Assembly (NCBI RefSeq): GCF_900156265.1 | Contig: NZ_FTNE01000021.1 | Span: 1-64,000, forward strand | Origin: Acidiphilium rubrum | Lineage (GTDB): Bacteria; Pseudomonadota; Alphaproteobacteria; Acetobacterales; Acetobacteraceae | Direction: 5' to 3' | Length of the DNA: 64,000 nt | Part shown: positions 55,398-64,000 of the stretch, piece by piece | How the letters are laid out: each line of letters begins with the position of its first letter | Numbering within the stretch: the stretch's first letter is position 1 | The notes under the pieces: generated by a model | The model's database searches: none | What the model was told of the DNA's origin: nothing | The model's input: only the letters and a program-made list of their open reading frames with translations | Made by a program: the position numbers and the translations under genes

Positions 55398-56684
55398 ATG
55401 GCGACCACCAAGCGGAACCTCATCTTCGCTCTCGCCGCCATCATCACCGGCCTGATCTCCATCGCCTTCGGCCTCGGCGTCGATCAGGCCAGCACAATCT
55501 TCGCCCGCGCCACCGCGCATCATCGCTGGATCGTGTTCATCCTCTGCCCCGCCGGTTTCGCCTTGATCGTCACCCTCACCCGCCGCGTCTTCCCCGGCGC
55601 GCAAGGCTCCGGCATTCCCCAGGCGATGGCCGCACTCCAGATGCAGGATGCCACCGGCGTCGATGCCGTGCTCTCCCTGCGGATCGCCACCGGCAAATTC
55701 CTGCTCACCCTGCTCGGCTTCATGGTCGGCGCCTCGATCGGCAAGGAAGGCCCGACCGTACAGATCGGCTGCGCGGTGATGAATATCTGCGGCCGCATGG
55801 GGCTGGAACGCAGCCACGCCCTGCAACGCCTGCTCATCCTGGCCGGCGGCGCCGCTGGCATCACCTGCGCCTTCAACGCGCCGATCGCCGGCATCATCTT
55901 CGCGATCGAGGAAATGGCCCGCAGTTTCGATGACCGGCAGGTCCGATCGATCATCCTGGCCGCCTTTGTCAGCGGCGTCACCCTGTTCCTCGCGCTCGGC
56001 TACCACCCGTATTTCGGCCTGTCCCCGGCCTCCCTGCCGATCGGCGCGGCTTGGCTCGCGGTTCCCGTCTGCGCTGGCATCGGCGGCATCGCCGGCGGCG
56101 CCTTCGCGCGCATCCTGGTCAAACCTGCGCAATTCATGCCCGGCCCGATCAACCGCCTCGCGACCAACCGGCCGGTCGCCTTCGCCGCCCTGTGCGGGCT
56201 GATTCTCGCCGCCATCGGCTTCGCCTCACACGGCCAGGTGTTCGACGCCAGCTACGGCCAGGCCCGCGCCGCACTCACCCAGGGCATCATGCCGCCGCTC
56301 GATTTCGCGCCGCTGAAATTCCTCTCCACCCTCGTCTCCTACCTGTCCGGCATTCCCGGCGGCATCTTCGCCCCCTCGCTCGCGGTCGGCGTCGGCATCG
56401 GCACCGGCTTTGCCCACCTCCTGCCCGGTCTGCCGGTCGCAGGCTTCGCCATGATCGGCATGGCCGGCTATTTCTCCGGCGTCGTGCAATCACCGCTCAC
56501 CGCAACCGCCATCGTCATCGAAATGACCGCCAACCCCGCCATGACCGTCCCGGTCGGCATCGCCGCCATCCTCGGCACCATGGCGTCGCGACTGGTCTGT
56601 AAAACACCCGTCTATCACGCAATGGCGCAGCAGTTTCTTCGGGTGGTTGAGCATCCTGTGCCCGTCTCCGCGGACGGACATTAG
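55398..56684 (+). CDS. CLC-family chloride channel or proton/chloride antiporter
   Basis: The 428-residue integral membrane protein has about ten helices. Family signatures: GAQGSGIPQAM (GSGIP), ASIGKEGPTVQIG (GKEGP with the gating Glu), and GIPGGIFAPSLAVGVGIG (GIFAP). The C-terminal Tyr signature is not clear. AAGGAGG is placed well before the ATG at 55398. Bacterial CLC antiporters help survive extreme acid by moving chloride against protons. It converges with tsaC across an AT-rich repeat. Confidence 0.94.
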   Translation: MATTKRNLIFALAAIITGLISIAFGLGVDQASTIFARATAHHRWIVFILCPAGFALIVTLTRRVFPGAQGSGIPQAMAALQMQDATGVDAVLSLRIATGKFLLTLLGFMVGASIGKEGPTVQIGCAVMNICGRMGLERSHALQRLLILAGGAAGITCAFNAPIAGIIFAIEEMARSFDDRQVRSIILAAFVSGVTLFLALGYHPYFGLSPASLPIGAAWLAVPVCAGIGGIAGGAFARILVKPAQFMPGPINRLATNRPVAFAALCGLILAAIGFASHGQVFDASYGQARAALTQGIMPPLDFAPLKFLSTLVSYLSGIPGGIFAPSLAVGVGIGTGFAHLLPGLPVAGFAMIGMAGYFSGVVQSPLTATAIVIEMTANPAMTVPVGIAAILGTMASRLVCKTPVYHAMAQQFLRVVEHPVPVSADGH

Positions 56685-56693
56685 AAGGGAAGC

Positions 56694-56822
56694 ACTTCTT
56701 TTTTGTAAAAAAGAAGCAAAAAACTTTCGTTAATCTGAGGCACGGGCGTTGGAACCGGCACGGGCCCAAATTAAAGAAGTTTTTTTTGCTTCTTTTTTGT
56801 TCACAAAAAAGAAGAATCCTTC
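56694..56822. repeat. AT-rich double-hairpin repeat, complete copy between convergent genes
   Basis: The hairpins CTTCTTTTTT/AAAAAAGAAG and CTTCTTTTTTGT/ACAAAAAAGAAG lie in mirror arrangement around GGCACGGGCG...CGGCACGGGCC. It lies between the CLC stop and the tsaC stop and leaves only a few bases on each side. Confidence 0.95.
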
Positions 56823-56826
56823 TCCC

Positions 56827-57786
56827 TCACCTCGGCGCAGCCGCCCGCCGCAACCGATCATTGATCGCCGCCCCCAGCCCCTCATGCGGCACCGGCGCCG
56901 CCGCAATCCCCGCCAATCCCGCCGCCACCGATGCCGCGTCCAGCCGATGCAGCGCCTCGAACAAATGCGCCGCCGCCTCCCGCAGATCACCCGCCGCCGA
57001 TAAATTCACCATCACCGGCGCCGCAACCACCGCTGGCCCGAACCCAAGCCAGGATTCCGACTCACTAGGTGCCACGGCATCGAGCCGGATCGGCAGCGAC
57101 GGCGCATAATGCGACCGCATCATCCCCGGCGCGATAATAATCCCCGCATCGGCGGCATAGCCAACCGGCCCGATCACCGCCTCCAGCGCCTCACGCGCAA
57201 CACCGCCGGGCCGCAGAATCGTCGCTGTCGCCGTGGTCAGATCGACAATGGTCGATTCCACCCCCACGCTGGTCGGCCCGGAATCGAGCACCGCCGCAAT
57301 CCGCCCGGCCAGATCCCCATGCACATGCGCCGCACACGTCGGGCTCAGCCGGCCGGACCGATTGGCCGAAGGTGCCGCAATCGGCACACCCGCCGCCTCA
57401 ATCACCGCGCGCGCCGTCGCATGGCCCGGCACCCGCACCGCCAGGCTCGCCAGCCCCGCCGCCGCCAGGCTGGAAACCCCGCTCCCGGCACGGCGCGGCA
57501 ACACCAGCGTCAACGGCCCCGGCCAGAACGCTTCAGCCAGACGCCGCGCCCGCTCATCCGCGATCACATGAACAAAAGCCTGCGCCGCATCGGGAAAATG
57601 GCAGATCAGCGGATTGAACTGCGGCCGCCCCTTCGCCGCATAAATCCCCGCAACCGCATCACCATCGGTCGCATCCGCCCCCAGCCCATAAACCGTCTCG
57701 GTGGCAAACGCGACCAGACGACCCGTTCGCAACAACAATGCCGCCCGCGCGATGCCATCGGCATCATCGCGCAAAACCTCGGTCAT
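56827..57786 (-). CDS. tsaC: L-threonylcarbamoyladenylate synthase (Sua5/TsaC)
   Basis: It makes threonylcarbamoyl-AMP for the t6A37 modification of tRNAs. The 319 residues indicate the long Sua5 form: a YrdC domain (FATETVYGLGADATDGDAVAGIYAAKGRPQFNPLICH, FWPGPLTLVL, PIAAPSANRSGRLSPT, STIVDLT...ILRPGG) and a C-terminal Sua5 domain (APGMMRSHYAPSLPIRL). Its start overlaps the rbfA stop by four bases, so it is translationally coupled to the end of the nusA-infB operon. Confidence 0.95.
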   Translation of the reverse strand: MTEVLRDDADGIARAALLLRTGRLVAFATETVYGLGADATDGDAVAGIYAAKGRPQFNPLICHFPDAAQAFVHVIADERARRLAEAFWPGPLTLVLPRRAGSGVSSLAAAGLASLAVRVPGHATARAVIEAAGVPIAAPSANRSGRLSPTCAAHVHGDLAGRIAAVLDSGPTSVGVESTIVDLTTATATILRPGGVAREALEAVIGPVGYAADAGIIIAPGMMRSHYAPSLPIRLDAVAPSESESWLGFGPAVVAAPVMVNLSAAGDLREAAAHLFEALHRLDAASVAAGLAGIAAAPVPHEGLGAAINDRLRRAAAPR

Positions 57787-58235
57787 GCCTCGTCGGGTTC
57801 GGGGGCCGGCGGCAGGTCGCGCGCCACTTCCGGGCTATGCAGCAACCGGTTGATCCTGGTCGCCTCATCGAGCGCCAGATCGGGTTGGAAATGCAGGTTG
57901 GGCACGAATTTCGTCCGCATCCCCTGCCCGATCGCGCTGCGCAGAAACGGCCCGACCCGCTTGAGCGCCGGCAGCAACGGATCGGTCGGAACATTGCCCA
58001 GCCGCGAGACGAACACCGTCGCGTGCTTCAAATCCGGGCTCATCCGCACCTCGGCCACCGTCAGATGCACCCCGATCAGATCAGGATCACGAAACTCGGT
58101 GCGCGCCAGCACGGCCGAAAGCCGATGCCGGATATCCTCGGCCACCCGCCGCATCCGCTGCGACGGGCCGTCCTGCACCTTGCCGGCAACGCTGGCCCGG
58201 TCGGTCCTGCCCCGGCCCCTGCCCGCGCCGGTCAT
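57783..58235 (-). CDS. rbfA: Ribosome-binding factor A
   Basis: It is a 30S maturation factor that binds 16S rRNA (KH-like fold). 150 residues. Marks: [74 protein letters not shown]. The ATG at 58235 overlaps the infB stop (ATGA), and its own stop overlaps tsaC in the same way. Confidence 0.95.
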   Translation of the reverse strand: MTGAGRGRGRTDRASVAGKVQDGPSQRMRRVAEDIRHRLSAVLARTEFRDPDLIGVHLTVAEVRMSPDLKHATVFVSRLGNVPTDPLLPALKRVGPFLRSAIGQGMRTKFVPNLHFQPDLALDEATRINRLLHSPEVARDLPPAPEPDEA

Positions 58236-60937
58236 GCTGGAACGAGTTCGGTCTCGTAACATTCCACCACATCGCCTTCGCGAATATCGCCGAACCCGGC
58301 AAAGGACAGGCCGCATTCATAGCCGCGCGCCACTTCGCGCACATCGTCCTTGAACCGCTTGAGCTGCGACAGCTCGCCCTGATGCACCACCACGCCCTCG
58401 CGCAACAGCCGCACGCCGGCGCCGCGCTTGACCAGCCCTTCGGTGACATAACAACCCGCCACCTTGCCGGTCTTGGTGATGTTGAACACCTGGCGGATCT
58501 CCGCGTAGCCCAGGAATTTCTCACGATGCACCGGCGCGAGCTTGCCCTTGACCAGTTTTTCGATGTCGTCAGCCACCTGATAGATGATGCTGAAATACCG
58601 TATATCGACGCCGTCCCGGTTCGACAGCGCGCGCGCCTGCGCATTGGCCCGCACATTGAAGCCGACCACGATCGCATCCGACGCCTTGGCAAGCTGCACG
58701 TCGCTCTCGGTGATCTGCCCAACCGCGGCCAGCAGCACCCGCACCCGCACCTCGTCATTGCCGAGCTTGGTCACCAGCGCCTGAATCGCCTCGGCGCTGC
58801 CCTGCACATCGGCCTTGATCAGCAGGGCGACTTCCTTCTGCTCACCGGCCTGAATGCGCGCCAGCATCTGATCGAGCGTGCCGCGCGCCGCCGCACCGGC
58901 CACCGCGTTGGTCTCGCGCAGACGGCGCTGACGGAACTCGGCGATCTCGCGCGCCCTGCCCTCATCCTCGACCACCACGAACGCCTCACCGGCCGATGGT
59001 ACGCCCGACATGCCCAGAATCTCGACCGGCACCGAAGGCCCGGCACTGGTCACCGGCTTGCCATGCTCATCGAGCATCGCGCGCACGCGGCCCTGTTCGG
59101 TCCCCGCCACCACGATATCGCCCTGCTTGAGCGTGCCCTTCTGGACCAGGATGGTCGCAACCGGCCCGCGCCCACGATCGAGCCGCGATTCGATCACCGC
59201 ACCCTCCGCGCTGCGATCCGGATTGGCCTTCAGATCAAGAATTTCGGCCTGCAGCAAAATCGCTTCCTGCAACCGGTCGAGCCCTTCGCGCTTCAACGCG
59301 GACACTTCGACATCCTGCGTCTCGCCGCCCATTTCCTCAACCGCGATGTCATATTGCAGCAACTCGCTGCGCACCCGCGTCGGGTTGGCGTCCGGCCGAT
59401 CGATCTTGTTGATCGCAACGATAATCGGCACGTTCGCCGCCTTGGCATGGCGGATCGCCTCGATCGTCTGCGGCATCACCCCATCATCGGCGGCCACCAC
59501 CAGCACGACAATGTCGGTCACCTGCGCGCCACGCGCCCGCATCGCGGTGAACGCCTCATGGCCCGGCGTATCGATGAAAGTCATGCGCTCACCGCTCGGC
59601 AGAGTCACCTGATAGGCACCGATATGCTGGGTAATGCCCCCCGCCTCGCCGGCGGCAACGCTGGTCGAACGCAGCGCATCGAGCAAACTGGTCTTGCCGT
59701 GATCGACATGGCCCATGATGGTCACCACCGGCGGCCGTGTCCGCATGTCGGCATCGGCATCCACCACGCCCTCGAGGCCGATTTCGACATCGCCTTCCGA
59801 AACGCGCTTCGATTTATGGCCGAATTCCTCGACCACGATCTCCGCGGTATCCGCATCGATCGATTGCGTCGCGGTCGCCATCACGCCCAGCTTCATCAAG
59901 GATTTGACGACGTCAGGCACCCGTGCGGCCATACGGTTGGCCAGTTCCTGGACCGTAATGGTCTCGGGCAGAATAACATCTCGCACAACGCGCACCTGAT
60001 CTGAACGGAGCATTTCGAGTTCGGCCTGGCGACGCTCACGGTCGCGCTGCCGACGAACCGAGGCGAGCGAGCGAACCCGCTCATCCTCGCCCGACATGGC
60101 GGCCTGCACATCGATCCGGGCACCGCCACGGCGACGATCATCCACCACCTTCTTCGCGGGTGCCGCAACCGGCTTGCGCGCCGGCAATGCACCACCCCCG
60201 CCACCGGGGCGGCGGGCGACACGCGGCGCTTCATCCTCATCCTCGCGGCCACCGGCACGGCCGGCTTTCAGGCGCAGGGTCTCCGGCGTCACGGCTGCGG
60301 CCGGCGTGGTCGTGGCCGGCCGGCGTGGCGCGGTCGCGGCATCAACCCGGCGCGGCGGCGCGCTTGCCGGTGCGGCCGGCGCTGGCGTTGCCGGTGCGGC
60401 ATCGGTCGCGGCCGGCGCTTCGACTGATTCGGATGGCTCGGCAACCGGCGCGGCCGGCGGATTGGCGGCCTCTTCCTCGCGGCGGCGCGATTCTTCCTCG
60501 ATCCGCTTGCGGTTCTCTTCCTCGGCGACCTTGGCGGCCTCTTCCTCGCGGCGACGCGCTTCCTCGGCGGCGGACAGGATCGAAATCGTCTCCTGCTCGC
60601 GGCGCTCGGCATCACGCTTGGCGGATTCGCGCTGCTGCTCGGCCACGGCGCGCTGGCGCGCGGCCTGCTCGGTCGCGGTCAGGCTGCGCGGCACCGGTGT
60701 CACGGTATTGCCGCCACGCACCGGCGCGGGCGCCGGCCGGGTCGCGGTGGATTCGTTGGCGCTACCGGGGGCACCGCCGCGCTTCTTGCGCACCTCGACC
60801 TGCACCACTTTCGAGCGGCCATGGCTGAAGCTCTGCCGCACCGACCCGGCATCGACCGTACGGCCAAGCTCGGTCCGGTTCGCCGGCCGCAGCGAGAGCC
60901 GCCCTTTGGTTTCGCCTTGATCCTGCTCGTCGCTCAT
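58232..60937 (-). CDS. infB: Translation initiation factor IF-2
   Basis: GTPase that places initiator tRNA on the 30S subunit. 901 residues. The N-terminal third is low-complexity: an R/E-rich coiled part ([21 protein letters not shown]) and an Ala/Pro-rich linker. It is followed by the IF2_N helix ([23 protein letters not shown]), G1 [15 protein letters not shown]3 DTPGHEAF, G4 NKID and the C-terminal domains with [28 protein letters not shown]. It lies in the rimP-nusA-ylxR-infB-rbfA cluster, 80 bp after ylxR. Confidence 0.97.
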   Translation of the reverse strand: MSDEQDQGETKGRLSLRPANRTELGRTVDAGSVRQSFSHGRSKVVQVEVRKKRGGAPGSANESTATRPAPAPVRGGNTVTPVPRSLTATEQAARQRAVAEQQRESAKRDAERREQETISILSAAEEARRREEEAAKVAEEENRKRIEEESRRREEEAANPPAAPVAEPSESVEAPAATDAAPATPAPAAPASAPPRRVDAATAPRRPATTTPAAAVTPETLRLKAGRAGGREDEDEAPRVARRPGGGGGALPARKPVAAPAKKVVDDRRRGGARIDVQAAMSGEDERVRSLASVRRQRDRERRQAELEMLRSDQVRVVRDVILPETITVQELANRMAARVPDVVKSLMKLGVMATATQSIDADTAEIVVEEFGHKSKRVSEGDVEIGLEGVVDADADMRTRPPVVTIMGHVDHGKTSLLDALRSTSVAAGEAGGITQHIGAYQVTLPSGERMTFIDTPGHEAFTAMRARGAQVTDIVVLVVAADDGVMPQTIEAIRHAKAANVPIIVAINKIDRPDANPTRVRSELLQYDIAVEEMGGETQDVEVSALKREGLDRLQEAILLQAEILDLKANPDRSAEGAVIESRLDRGRGPVATILVQKGTLKQGDIVVAGTEQGRVRAMLDEHGKPVTSAGPSVPVEILGMSGVPSAGEAFVVVEDEGRAREIAEFRQRRLRETNAVAGAAARGTLDQMLARIQAGEQKEVALLIKADVQGSAEAIQALVTKLGNDEVRVRVLLAAVGQITESDVQLAKASDAIVVGFNVRANAQARALSNRDGVDIRYFSIIYQVADDIEKLVKGKLAPVHREKFLGYAEIRQVFNITKTGKVAGCYVTEGLVKRGAGVRLLREGVVVHQGELSQLKRFKDDVREVARGYECGLSFAGFGDIREGDVVECYETELVPA

Positions 60938-61017
60938 ACAATCCGGTCCGTATTCAATTCAGTTTCTTAGTCTCGTAACCCGCGGCACCAGCCGCGCGCA
61001 TCGCCAAAATCCGGGTG

Positions 61018-61719
61018 TCACCCCGGTTGCGGCTCTCTCTGCCCGCTCTCCGCCGCACTGGCAATGTCCCCCGCAATCACCGCGGGACGAACACCTGCCA
61101 ATCTGGCGGCCTCGGTTGCGATCATACCAGCCAGTTTGCCAGGTCCGATCGAGACATGCACGGTGCGCTCGCGTCCGAAAACCGCACCAAGCCGCTGTGC
61201 CGAAAGCGGTCGCACCATGGCGACCTTGTGATGGCCCCGTACCCTGGCCTGTTCCGCCTCGCTGCCGTCGGACGCCATGACCAGCAGGGCAGTCTGCCCG
61301 GCCGCCAGCCGTTCCTTCACCTTCTCGAACCCGCCGACCGCCGCACCAGCCCGCCGGGCCAGCCCCAGCAACTCGACGACCCGATTTTCCAGAACATGCT
61401 CGACCCGATCGGCCAGCCGTTCAGGGATTACCAGCCGCTTGCCGGCAGCCTTGCCAAACACGCCGCGCTTGAGCGCCATGTCTACCACATCCCGCCGCGC
61501 ACTCAACCACAGCCCACGACCGGGCAGGGTTGCAGCCACGTCGAACACCAGCGCGTCGCCCAGCATGGTCGAATCGGGCCCGACCACGAAGCGCAGCATC
61601 GTCTCACGCTCATGGCGCTCCCGCGTGACCAAACAACGGCGCAGCGGACCGACATGATCGGCCGCGTCGTCCTCGATCGTCTCGGATGCGGCCGGCTCGG
61701 GTTCAGGCAGGTGTTTCAT
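61018..61719 (-). CDS. ylxR: YlxR (DUF448) RNA-binding protein with L7Ae-like C-terminal domain
   Basis: The 233 residues combine a DUF448 domain (RRCLVTRERHERETMLRFVVGPD, GRGLWLSARRDVVDMALKRGVFGKA) with a second, L7Ae-like part (LENRVVELLGLARRAGAAVGGFEKVKERLAAGQTALLVMASDGSE), the usual alphaproteobacterial arrangement. YlxR proteins bind RNA, and related proteins influence RNase P or transcription. The ATG at 61719 overlaps the end of nusA by 17 bases, so it is coupled to it. Confidence 0.93.
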   Translation of the reverse strand: MKHLPEPEPAASETIEDDAADHVGPLRRCLVTRERHERETMLRFVVGPDSTMLGDALVFDVAATLPGRGLWLSARRDVVDMALKRGVFGKAAGKRLVIPERLADRVEHVLENRVVELLGLARRAGAAVGGFEKVKERLAAGQTALLVMASDGSEAEQARVRGHHKVAMVRPLSAQRLGAVFGRERTVHVSIGPGKLAGMIATEAARLAGVRPAVIAGDIASAAESGQREPQPG

Positions 61720-63217
61720 CCCCTTCGAACCAGTGCGCGCGCGCCGCCATGATGATCGCATTGGCGCTCTCTTCATCGAGCGCCTCCTTGCCAACAATGT
61801 CGATCAGCTCATCGCTCGCCAGATCACCCAGATCATCCAGCGTCTTCACGCCGGCCTCACCCAACGCGACCAGCATCGCCGCCGACAGGCCTTCGAGATC
61901 GGCGAGTTCGTCGGTCACGCCCAGCGCGTTGCGCTTGTCTTCCAGCTCGCCCGCCCGCTTCTCGATCGCGGTTTCCGCCCGGCGCTGCAATTCGGCGGCA
62001 ATGCCCTCATCGAACCCTTCGATCGAGGCCAGTTCATCCAATGGTGTAGAAGCCAAGTCTTCGATCCCTTCAAATCCTTCGGTGACAAGCAATCCAGCGA
62101 TCACATCATCGACATCGAGCGCATCGACGAACAGATGCGAGCGCCGGCGGAACTCTTCCTGGCGCCGCTCGCTCTCTTCGGCCTCGGTCAGAATATCGAT
62201 ATCCCAGCGGGTCAATTGCGACGCGAGCCGCACATTCTGGCCACGCCGGCCGATCGCCAGCGACAATTGGGTATCCGGCACCACAACCTCGACCTTGCCG
62301 GCCTCCTCATCGAGCACGACTTTCGAAACCTCGGCCGGCGCCAGCGCATTGACCACGAAGGTCGCGGGGTTGGGCGACCAGGGAATGATGTCGATCTTCT
62401 CGCCCTGCAACTCGGCCACCACCGCCTGCACCCGCGAACCGCGCATACCCACACACGCGCCGACCGGATCGATCGAGGCATCCCGCGAAATCACCGCCAT
62501 CTTCGCGCGCGACCCCGGATCACGCGAAACCGCCTTGATCTCGATGATCCCCTCGTAAATCTCCGGCACTTCCTGGGCAAACAATTTCGCGAGAAACCCC
62601 GGATGAGTACGAGACAAAAATATTTGCGGCCCGCGCGGCTCTTCGCGCACGTCGTAAATGAACGCCCGCACCCGATCGCCATTGTGCAGATTCTCGCGCG
62701 GAATCGTCTCATCACGCCGCAGCAGCGCCTCGGACCGGCCGAGGTCAACCATCAGATTGCCGTACTCGGTCCGCTTGACGACCCCGGTGATGATCTCGCC
62801 GACGCGGTCCTTGAACTCGTCATACTGGCGCTTGCGCTCATATTCGCGCACCCGTTGCACGATCACCTGCTTGGCGGTCTGCGCCGCGATCCGCCCGAAA
62901 TCGATCGGCGGCAGCGGATCGATCAGATGCCCGCCGAGCTCGATCTCGGGTTTGAACTTCTTGGCAATATGCAGCGGAATCTGCGTCTCTTCATTTTCCA
63001 CCACCTCGACCGCCTCGGTCCAGCGCGACAGCCGCACATCGCCGGTCTTGCGGTCGATCGTCGCACGAATATCCTTCTCATGCCCGTATTTGGCACGGCC
63101 GGCCTTCTGGATGGCCTGTTCCATCGCTTCCAGCACTTCGTCGCGGTCGATCTGCTTTTCGCGGGCAACGGCGTCGGCGACAAGGAGCAGTTCGGGGCGG
63201 GCAATCGCGGTGTCCAT
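61703..63217 (-). CDS. nusA: Transcription termination/antitermination factor NusA
   Basis: The 504 residues have an N-terminal RNAP-binding domain (VADAVAREKQIDRDEVLEAMEQAIQKAGRAKYG), S1 (IITGVVKRTEYGNLMVDLGRSEALLRRDE), KH1/KH2 (DPVGACVGMRGSRVQAVVAELQGEKIDI; LSLAIGRRGQNVRLASQLTRWDIDI) and two C-terminal acidic helix-hairpin repeats. It governs pausing, intrinsic termination and antitermination. A terminator-like hairpin precedes this operon and could make it self-regulating. Confidence 0.97.
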   Translation of the reverse strand: MDTAIARPELLLVADAVAREKQIDRDEVLEAMEQAIQKAGRAKYGHEKDIRATIDRKTGDVRLSRWTEAVEVVENEETQIPLHIAKKFKPEIELGGHLIDPLPPIDFGRIAAQTAKQVIVQRVREYERKRQYDEFKDRVGEIITGVVKRTEYGNLMVDLGRSEALLRRDETIPRENLHNGDRVRAFIYDVREEPRGPQIFLSRTHPGFLAKLFAQEVPEIYEGIIEIKAVSRDPGSRAKMAVISRDASIDPVGACVGMRGSRVQAVVAELQGEKIDIIPWSPNPATFVVNALAPAEVSKVVLDEEAGKVEVVVPDTQLSLAIGRRGQNVRLASQLTRWDIDILTEAEESERRQEEFRRRSHLFVDALDVDDVIAGLLVTEGFEGIEDLASTPLDELASIEGFDEGIAAELQRRAETAIEKRAGELEDKRNALGVTDELADLEGLSAAMLVALGEAGVKTLDDLGDLASDELIDIVGKEALDEESANAIIMAARAHWFEGDETPA

Positions 63218-63246
63218 GGAAATCTCGCTCTTTTGCTCTGAATGGT

Positions 63247-63780
63247 TCAGTTCGGGGGAGACGGCGTTTCGGTCGCCTTGATCAAATCTTCGGTCAGGAC
63301 GAGCTTGGCCTTGCGGATATCATGATGCGGCAAATCGACGGTCTCGCCGGTATCGAGCTTCACCCGTGCCGCGGTGTCATCCGCACTCAGCACGGTCGCG
63401 GTCACCCGCTTGCGCCCGGCTGCGATCGGAACATCCATCTCGATCTTGGCCAGATGCCCGGCAAACCGGTTCCAATCCTTCACCCGCGTCAACGGCCGGT
63501 CGATCCCGGTGGAGCTCACTTCGAGCGTCCACGCACTGCTGATCGGATCATCGACATCGAGCACCGCGGAGACCAGATGGCTGATCCGCTCGCAATCATC
63601 GAGCGAAAGCTGCGTCTGATCCGCCCGGTCCGCCATGATCTGCACGGTCGGCGTCTGCTTGCCCATGATGGTAACGCGAACAAGTTCATACCCGATCGAT
63701 TCGAGCCCGGGGGCAATCAGATCGGCGATACGGCCCTCAAGGCCGGTGTGTTGCGGGCGAGTCTGGTTCAAGCTTGGCAT
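63247..63780 (-). CDS. rimP: Ribosome maturation factor RimP
   Basis: It acts in 30S maturation. 177 residues. Marks: [79 protein letters not shown] and the C-terminal Sm-like barrel with [27 protein letters not shown] 63780 was chosen; longer frames run into the leader and the AT-rich repeat. First gene of the nusA-infB operon, 29 bp before nusA. Confidence 0.95.
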   Translation of the reverse strand: MPSLNQTRPQHTGLEGRIADLIAPGLESIGYELVRVTIMGKQTPTVQIMADRADQTQLSLDDCERISHLVSAVLDVDDPISSAWTLEVSSTGIDRPLTRVKDWNRFAGHLAKIEMDVPIAAGRKRVTATVLSADDTAARVKLDTGETVDLPHHDIRKAKLVLTEDLIKATETPSPPN

Positions 63781-63803
63781 TCTCGGAACAAAGGCGGTTG
63801 GGC

Positions 63804-63832
63804 AACAAAAAAGGCGGCCCGTTGAGGCCACC
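63804..63832 (-). terminator. Intrinsic-terminator-like hairpin in the leader of the rimP-nusA-infB operon
   Basis: Read in the direction of the operon: GGTGGCC, loop TCAACG, GGCCGCC (7-bp stem with one G-U pair), followed directly by TTTTTTGTT. It ends 24 bp before the rimP ATG. No upstream gene of the same strand lies within the remaining 168 bp, which hold the AT-rich repeat, so it may be a leader attenuator or the end of a gene beyond the window. Confidence 0.7.
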
Positions 63833-63914
63833 TCCGTGAAGGTTGGAGTATGATTTTTGTGCTCTATAGCGCCGGAAACGCGATGAGGCAAGGCCACGCT
63901 GAAGGGAAGGAAAA

Positions 63915-64000
63915 TCTTCTTTTTTGTGAACAAAAAAGAAGCAAAAAAAACTTCACTAATCTGGGCCCGTGCCGTTGAAACCGCCCGCGCCCCAAAGTCA
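63915..64000. repeat. AT-rich double-hairpin repeat, left part (cut by window end)
   Basis: The left unit is complete (CTTCTTTTTTGT/ACAAAAAAGAAG then CAAAAAAAACTTC) and the GC-rich middle begins (GGGCCCGTGCCGTTGAAACCGCCC). The right unit would lie beyond the window. Confidence 0.95.

Overview
The window is about 64 kb of high-GC chromosomal DNA, probably from an alphaproteobacterium of the Acetobacteraceae type (acidophilic or heterotrophic relatives of Acidiphilium, Acidocella or Acidisphaera). This rests on the rimP-nusA-ylxR-infB-rbfA cluster, an ATP12-type F1 chaperone, an NDUFS4-like complex I protein, an ELM1-family protein, an alanine-racemase-fold ornithine decarboxylase, and intergenic AT-rich palindromes whose chance translation (KSFLLLFYKKE) I recall from Acetobacteraceae genomes. 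The genus cannot be fixed from sequence alone. Nearly everything is core or metabolic; the only clear transposase is an IS66 fragment at the left edge.

Layout. 1-320: right end of an IS66 element. 355-4123: prfC, a histone-deacetylase-fold amidohydrolase, a DUF192 protein, tRNA-Pro, the NDUFS4-like protein, tRNA-Arg. 4393-11527: zwf, a DUF4142 lipoprotein, gltX, then lipoprotein-pyrD-HAD phosphatase (coupled), and an FAH-family hydrolase. 11720-14508: a class III aminotransferase and a semialdehyde dehydrogenase that together form an omega-amino-acid degradation pair. 14595-22111: a PEP-CTERM GDSL esterase, a very large glycosyltransferase, a secreted protein, a dienelactone hydrolase and ornithine decarboxylase with a possible structured leader. 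22537-24651: a two-component system. 24792-32625: acylphosphatase, ATP12, AsmA, an unknown 638-aa protein, ELM1 and a glycosyltransferase, all leftward (cell envelope and ATP synthase assembly). 32873-36998: a zinc deacylase, an alpha/beta hydrolase and acs. 37136-42739: ppdK-glyS-glyQ. 42823-45573: a membrane protein, isovaleryl-CoA dehydrogenase and a three-gene nitrile-hydratase/thiocyanate-hydrolase-like operon in which beta is split into two genes. 45756-51418: kynureninase, a YdeP-like molybdoenzyme, a nucleoside hydrolase and a membrane protein. 51695-56684: SNF2 helicase and a CLC channel. 56827-63780: tsaC-rbfA-infB-ylxR-nusA-rimP, read leftward.

Two families of non-coding repeats punctuate the window. 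The first is an AT-rich double hairpin of about 125 bp with seven complete copies, one copy cut by the right edge and two half copies. One half copy is interrupted by the IS66 element, and one complete copy supplies the last codons of the GDSL esterase. The second is a GC-rich palindrome of about 195 bp with three copies, each in a gap downstream of two converging transcripts. Its 33-bp core is inverted relative to its arms in one copy compared with the other two. Other points of note are the split nitrile hydratase, an intrinsic-terminator-like hairpin 24 bp before rimP, a duplicated start region before the histidine kinase, and a glyS gene with GC-poor ends and a GC-rich middle.
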